DNA from: Nicotiana tabacum
Lineage: Eukaryota > Streptophyta > Magnoliopsida > Solanales > Solanaceae
DNA length: 64,000 bases
Reading direction: 5' to 3'
Assembly (NCBI RefSeq): GCF_000715075.1
Contig: NC_134095.1
Span: 51,326,806 to 51,390,805, forward strand
Position numbers and translations under genes: made by a program. How positions within the stretch are numbered: position 1 is the stretch's first letter; each line of letters begins with the position of its first letter. Shown here piece by piece: positions 58,241 through 64,000 of the stretch. The notes under the pieces were generated by a model. The model was not told where the DNA came from. It searched no databases and worked only from the letters and a program-made list of their open reading frames with translations.

Positions 58241-58848
58241 TTTTCTATGCTTATCAGTACTAACTATTTTGCAATCACTGTGTAACTATTGAAAAATTCA
58301 ATTACAAAAGAGGTTTAAACTGAGCTAAGATATTTCTAAAGATTTCACAGCTTTATTGCTTTTCTCAAGGGTTTTACACTGCTTCTATATAGCATGTTGG
58401 TTGCTTTACGTGATTTCTTACTGCTCAGTTGTTATTTACCTTTATTACTTACTGAGTTGAAGTATTCACTTTACTCCCTGCACCTCATGTGCAGATGCAG
58501 GTAGTTATACACCTGGTAGCGGGTTTGAGCTGATCGGAGGCTAAGTTATCAGAGTTTAGCGAGGTGACTGCCAGTTCGTAGCACCGCACTTCTTCCTTTG
58601 TTTATCAGTCCTATTTTGTATATTTCAGGCCTTGTAGTTATATTATACTCTAATAGATGCTCGTAACTTATGACACCCCAGTTTGGGCTGTGTCGGGTTG
58701 TACTTCCACTAGTTATTATCGTTAAATTATATTTAAACTGCTTATGAACTGTTTAATTGTTTTCAAGAGGCAAAATTGGTTAGTTGGCTGGTCTTGTCTT
58801 CACGAGAGGTTCCATCACGACCGGATTGGGGTTTGGGTCGTGACAAAT

Positions 58849-58860
58849 TGGTATCAGAGC
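58849..58860 (+). other. Primer-binding site of element U
   Basis: An exact TGGTATCAGAGC (initiator tRNA-Met type) lies three bases after the 5' LTR. Confidence 0.95.
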
Positions 58861-61800
58861 CTAGGTTACATAGGTCTCACGAGTCATGAGCAGGTTTAGT
58901 AGAGTCTTGCGGATCGGTACGGAGATGCCTGTATTTATCCTTGAGAGGTTGCAGAACCTTTAGGAAAACTTCGCATTCTTGAATTGTCATTGTACGTCCT
59001 TGATTCAGCCTGAAAAGTAACTCTTGAAATTCCTTCCACGCGTTCGCATGCGTGCATGAGCGCTCAGTATTAGATGTGACTTTATGGCATGTGATTCCCC
59101 GATCGAGGGGCAAGATGTGATCTGTGTGAGTTGATGTTAGGCCAGTCTGAAGGACTTGAAGTCGGATCTTTGCCTATGGCTTGAGCACCGAGGTGCTGAT
59201 TATGTGAGCAAGTGTCTTGAACTTATATGTTCGGTATTGTCCCTATTGGTGGGAATGACGGCTAGATAGCTACGTGATAAGTATGTTAGTACTGCAAGGG
59301 GTATCTATATGACTTGGAAGTGACGAGGTAGGTCTGCTGGATGATAGATGAATTGTTAAGCATTTTATTTCCATTGTGATTAGATGTGTAGCCCCGAGTT
59401 ATGGGTGCGTGAAGAATCTTTTCATGTTTCCTAATTGGAGTGAAGTAAATTTCATGTTGCAGTATGGGTTCAAACTCAGGAAGATTAAGTGACTGTGTAA
59501 TGTGCATGACGATGGAAGGTATACAGAAATGTTAGATTGAGGCGAAGCAGGTGGGCTATCTCCTGCGGAGTGTTCTGAAGTGGTGTGATCCTTATGTTTA
59601 TGTTAGAAGCTCTCAAGTGTAATGGGAATGTAAGTGTTGAAATTTGAATCGCGGGTCGCTTAAGAGATTGGGCTTAACTGTTGTGGGGATGAATACGAGA
59701 TTTGCAGAACATTTATAGTACTAGATGATTTGTGTTTTCACAAGCTTATAAAGAATTTGTCTAATCTCACTATGGTATTGTGGCATCAATATGGTATAAG
59801 TTTTATGAGTTATTGAGTGTATTTTGATATATGGCTCCGAGCCAAGTGGGGGAGTCTGCTGTGAGTAGTTGATTGCACGGTTATGTGCTATGTTGGTTCC
59901 AGTTTGAGGCGTGCGGGTGAATCAGTTATGGCTTACGGAGATTGAGACCGAGGATGGCTCGAGTAAAGGAAAATTTTGACAAAGGTTATATTATGCTTCA
60001 TAGATATGTGAGAAAATTACAGGATGTCTTGAGTTATTGTTGGCAAGAATGCTCGGTGCATAGAGCAGGAAGTTGCTTGGTTGTATTGAGATGAGGTTAC
60101 ATTCCGCGGTGTCGAAGTGCCAATGAGGTGCAGGTTGGTCGATTCTTTTGGTCAGGCAAATTGCAATTTGAATAAGAGTGAATGACTTGCGAGAATGGCT
60201 CTAAGGTGTTCGAGAATATGCATACATCAATTGAGTGTTCTAAAGTTGCATATGTGGGAAGAAACTGAGTTTTCATTGAAAGAGGTCAAGACTTGTTGTA
60301 TTTCTATGGTAATTGTGGAATTCTATGTATCGGTATCAGGAAATTGAAGGTAATGGATTTAGATTCGCAGGAAGTTCTTCAGAGTAAAGTATTTTGGAAT
60401 GTGGTGTTTTGGGAATATTTGAGAGAGTATTCAGCGGCTTATGGGTCTCAGACAGTGTGGTTTTATGATTGGGTCTCGTGGGGTAAGCATGGGTTGAGGC
60501 ATTGTGGTGCTATATCAAAAAGGAATATCAAGTTGAAGATAAATCAAAAAGGAAACTCGAATAGACCAGATAGCTTGGTAGTAGACCGAATCGGTATGGT
60601 AAGGATATGATTAACTCTTTGTGTGTATTCGAGGTAATGAGTTCTTATAGGTATTTTGCAGTAATGCTCTTAGGTTATGATGAATTGCTTAGCTTGGTCG
60701 AGTTAAAAGGATTCAGTCCTGGCCGGTCTGATTTGTGCAAAGGGAATTCGGAGAGTCCTTGATGATTTCTACTGCAGTTTGGAGATGCATATTTTCTTTG
60801 GGCATGCAGAGCATGGAATGTATAGTGATTTTCTTCTAGATGGGACCAATGAAAAGTTCTTGACTAGTGGAGTGTGTAGTGGTTTGTGGCTCGGAAGGGA
60901 GTTGAAGTTCTCACGTTAACCTAGGACGGTATGGTATGTAGTATGTTGTGAGGATTGAGATTTGCATTTGTATGGTTACAGTTCAGTTCTGAAGGAAGTT
61001 CATAAAACTCTTAGGCAATGGTAGCCTTAGATGATTAAGGAAATGGTATTGTAATTTGGGAATAATTTGACGAGAGTATATGTTTCAGAAAAAGGGCAAT
61101 GTCAATAAGTTGATGGCACTTCGGTAGTATTGTGGCACCTTTCTTGTTAGATTGACTAGTGATATTCAGGTTTGCTTAGTGGCACAGGGAAATTTTAGAG
61201 TATCTAATGTGGAATGATGGGGTAATTGAGGTGTGGTATGCTTTCAGACGGCGAAATTGGGATCAAGTATGATGATTCGTGTATATGGAGTCGGAGATTG
61301 GGAGTTCTCATGTTCCGACTATGTTGTGGTTGTGGATCGTGTGTCTCGGCACGATATGGTGGCTATCGGGGATTGGAGACCCGAGCGGATATTTTGTTGC
61401 TTAGCATGTTAGATTTTGGATATGGTATTGGGATTTAGACTAGTTGTCTTCGTGTTGGGTTATTCTGGGCTAGTGCGCTAAGGCGGCGCTGTTGGCTATG
61501 CTGGAAAATGCCACGGATTGAGCGGCGTTGCTCGATAGATTATGTCCTATTGAAGAGATCTTTATATTTTGAAGGCTGAGCGGACGGCTGGGAAGGATTT
61601 GTCTTTCTTAATTGGGCCTTCATGATGGATGTCAGTGTTGAGGCTCCTCATATTGATTCAGTTCCGGTGGTGAGAGACTCTTAGGATGTATTTCTTGTGT
61701 CCAGGCATGTCGCCGATCGAGGTTGTTGATTTCGGTATTGATTGGGTGTCGGGCACCGTATCGTATGGCACAAGGAGTTATAGTAGTGGAAGGAGCAGCT

Positions 61801-63072
61801 TCAGGCTTCTTTGGTAAGGAGTTCGTTGGCTGACCAATATGGATGTGTGTTCTAGCTTGAGTCGGCTCGGTTGGCCCGAATTGTATTGTTGAGGGATAGG
61901 TTGATTCGACCATTATTGAGCTTATCGGTGATCTAGGGAGATCTATGAGTTACTTTTTATTGTATTTCGAGACATTATGATTTGTTGGTTATGGGCACAT
62001 ATGGTGCGATTCTACTGGGGGTTCATAGTGGAAGTCGAGCGGGAAGAGTAATTGGGTGTTGCTCGGTAAATGGCGTATCGGTTATGTCCTATCGGGTTTG
62101 CGTGGTATATGTTACTTGTTTTATCGTGGGTATGATGATGTGTTTTGGTTCCAGACGCCAAATTGTGCGTGGTTGTTGCTTTCGAGCATAGTGACTTGAT
62201 GTGTTCATGCGGAGCAACGTTTGATAAGATCGCACATTGCGGCGAAGCTATGTGGAGATATCACCTAGAGGGTTAGATTCGTGTGTTCTTTTTCTATAAT
62301 GTGAGGCGGGTTCTCAGCCTTATGTTGTGATGGTACTGGTGAGCTTGAGGTACAACTCTTTCATTTGAGTCATTTTCATAATTCGAGTATGTTCAGACTG
62401 TTGCTTATTGGTGCACGTATTTATGCATGTTGTGGCTTAGGCCTGTATTGATGTATCATGTCACCAGTGTAGTGTGTTGGGTCAGAAGAGATCGTTGGGA
62501 TCATTAATGAATACGAACGAATTTGATTTCAGCATGTTGGAAGGATAATATCGAGGTTCGGCTTAAAAATTTGCTTTGATAATTGCCAGAGGATAAATGG
62601 CTTCATGAATGGTTCATCTGAGAAATGGTTATGGTTTACTGCGTGTTTCATTTATCGTTAGCAGTATATGAAATTGTTGGAATGAGACTTTAGCTGATAA
62701 GAGGTTTTCTATCGGTATTTGGTTGTTATGGACACCTGTTGTGAATGGAAGTTATCGCTGCATGTGTTTGAGTTATGTGGTATATCATATAATTGCACCT
62801 GAGGTTGCAGGCATGGGCTATTACAGCTGGTTCGGGCCTATTCAGTGTATGAATGTGAGGTTTAGATCGTATTGATGGTTTCAGAAGTGAAAATCTTGTT
62901 CTATGATTCATCTGCTAGATTAGGTTGTGTAATTTCAGTTTGTATGTGTTATCGGACCTATAAGAGATAGGGTAACGTGGGATCACCCCCGGGTATAGGC
63001 ATGGTAAGGTTATTCAGCGATTGGTTGGCTTTTAGAACAACTCTAGGTACGTTCGAGGACGAACATGTGTTT
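58861..63072 (+). mobile_element. Element U, non-coding interior
   Basis: 58861-59905 is the leader shared with X and T. 59906-61260 aligns with T but shows no conserved frame; the longest open stretch (60293-60610) is interrupted in T. 61270-61830 is a pol remnant. 61830-63040 shows nothing I can identify apart from similarity to T. The PPT-proximal inverted repeat is at 63050-63064. Confidence 0.8.
61270..61830 (+). pseudogene. Protease to RT-linker remnant in element U
   Basis: GLETRADILLLSMLDFGYG corresponds to GLETRVDLLLLSMVDFDVI in the protease of Y. Further on, blocks matching [18 protein letters not shown] and PYRMAP can be read across frames. The DPGS active site and everything after the start of RT are missing. 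The endpoints agree with the T remnant at 3481-3985. Confidence 0.7.
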
Positions 63073-63085
63073 AAGTGGGGGAGGA
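63073..63085 (+). other. Polypurine tract of element U
   Basis: AAGTGGGGGAGGA directly precedes the 3' LTR. Confidence 0.9.
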
Positions 63086-64000
63086 TGTAACAACCCGACC
63101 GGTCGTTTTGAGCTTTTGCACTTTACTCGCCAGTTCTCGCGCATGACTTTCCCCGTATGATGAATTATGACTTATGTAAATCATTGGTGTTGGGTCTCAG
63201 ATTAATCAGAATGAATTTGGAAGAACAGTCTTACTTGAGAGCTTAAAATTTGAAAGGTTTGACTTGTTTGTATATGACCTCGGATCGGAATTTTTACGAT
63301 TTGGTTAGCTTCGTTAGGTGATTTGTGACTTAGGAGCACAATCGGAATGGGTTTTGGAGTTGTAGAGAAGAATTAGGCTTGAATTGGCGAAGTTAGTATT
63401 TTGGCAAATTCCGGTTGATAGGCGAGATTTTGATATAGGGGTCGGAATAGAATTCTGAGAGTTGCAGTAGCTCCGTTATGTCATTTGGGATGTGCGTACA
63501 AAGTTTCAGATCATTCGGACGATATTTGATAGACTTTTTTATCAAAAGTATAATTTAAGAGTTCTTGGAGTTATTAGGCTTGAATCCTATGTTAAATTGG
63601 TGATTTGATGTTGTTGCGGCGTTCCGAAGTTTTGAACAAGTTTGAACAATGTCATGGGATGTGTTAGTACAATTGGTTTGAAGTTCCGGGAGTTCCGGGT
63701 AGGTTCCGGGTAGGTTCGGGATATTTTAGTTCGAAAATCCTAGCTGTAGCAAGTCTAGAAGGGTTGCAGGCCTCGGAACTCACCAGCGCGGTCCGCACAA
63801 AATGAAGTGCGCCCGCGGTGTGAACTGTGCGGACCGCACAAAATGGTGTGCGGTCGCGGTGAAGAACATTCCACCGGTCCTACTTCGGAAGCTCATATCT
63901 TTTGCTCTACAAGGAATTTTGAGATTATTTATATATAATAGTTGTAGTCCTTTATGTCTAGTTTCCATAAAGGTAAAGATATCGCAATTTGGACATCTGT
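63086..64000 (+). mobile_element. Element U, 3' LTR (partial, cut by window edge)
   Basis: TGTAACAACCCGACCGGTCG opens a copy of the 5' LTR, followed to the start of the CpG-rich block (about 63783-63860) and just beyond. Near 63688-63722 it has a small tandem duplication of GTTCCGGGTAG, which the 5' LTR lacks. Confidence 0.93.

Larger units (their letters stand above)
55785..58845 (+). mobile_element. Element U, 5' LTR
   Basis: It starts TGTAATGACCCGACC with a 7-bp terminal palindrome (55788-55806) and ends GGGTCGTGACA. The promoter-proximal CpG block (56463-56800) uses CGGACCGCG and GGCCGCGG units like X, unlike its family member T. It carries a TATA box, a GGTAAGT site at 56918, a GAG-loop hairpin array and an (AG)10 run. 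Confidence 0.93.
55785..64000 (+). mobile_element. Element U: non-autonomous Ty3/gypsy element (T family), runs out of the window
   Basis: It has a 3061-bp 5' LTR, an exact primer-binding site, a 4.2-kb non-coding interior, a polypurine tract and the start of the 3' LTR. It is inserted in the RT region of V after CTTCT (55780-55784); the matching duplication is outside the window. Its LTR start and interior match T in reverse. Confidence 0.92.

Noticed and set aside
60293..60610. 105-codon forward frame in the interior of U
   Set aside because: The equivalent place in T (minus strand, about 4680-5060) aligns, but the frame is interrupted there. No domain or coding bias was recognised.

Overview
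The window is plant nuclear DNA, most likely from a Solanaceae genome (Nicotiana-like). The evidence is a Solanaceae-type SINE 3' end with a (TTG)n tail, Tekay/Del-type Ty3/gypsy chromoviruses with LTRs of about 3 kb, and LTRs rich in GCGATCGC and CCGCGG blocks. I see no ordinary host gene, tRNA, rRNA or CRISPR array. Almost every base belongs to a nest of transposable elements, and all of the retrotransposon coding capacity is broken.

Layout, left to right. (T) 1-9336: a minus-strand, non-autonomous Ty3/gypsy element with two LTRs around a 4.2-kb non-coding interior; both outer ends are missing. (Array) 9337-11919 and 22297-23228: an AT-rich tandem array with a 243-bp unit full of CCAGTAT-type palindromes. 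It contains one small gene-like ORF (11314-11517) with its own TATA box. (X) 11920-22291: a complete Ty3/gypsy element with TSD TGTAT, inserted in the array. It has no gag, and its pol is one frame interrupted only by stop codons. (W) 23229-24397 and 49176-49901: pieces of one forward LTR split by Y. (Y) 24398-49170: a minus-strand chromovirus with TSD AGGCC, inserted in W. Y itself carries Z (27470-36142, TSD ATAAC) in its integrase region and a CACTA transposon (42421-47830, TSD TAC, with a SINE inside) in its 5' LTR. (V) 49902-55784: a minus-strand relative of Z and W, inserted in W and running out of the window. (U) 55785-64000: a forward non-autonomous element of the T family, inserted in V and also running out of the window.

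Relationships. By LTR ends and interior, T pairs with U, X with Y, and W with Z and V. The promoter-proximal part of the LTR instead pairs T with Y and X with U, so LTR modules have been exchanged. X also carries a T/U-type leader in place of gag. T and U keep LTR ends, primer-binding site, polypurine tract, leader and a PPT-proximal inverted repeat but no usable protein, as expected of elements mobilised in trans by X/Y-like relatives.

The most unusual items are: the left end of Z, where the 5' LTR is replaced by an inverted 377-bp copy of the LTR 3' end joined to the primer-binding site at a 6-bp microhomology; the small acidic ORF in the palindromic array; arrays of 13-nt hairpins with changing stems and a constant GAG/CTC loop in the LTRs; and the swapped LTR promoter modules. 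Similarities were judged by eye, so percentages and boundaries inside decayed regions are approximate.
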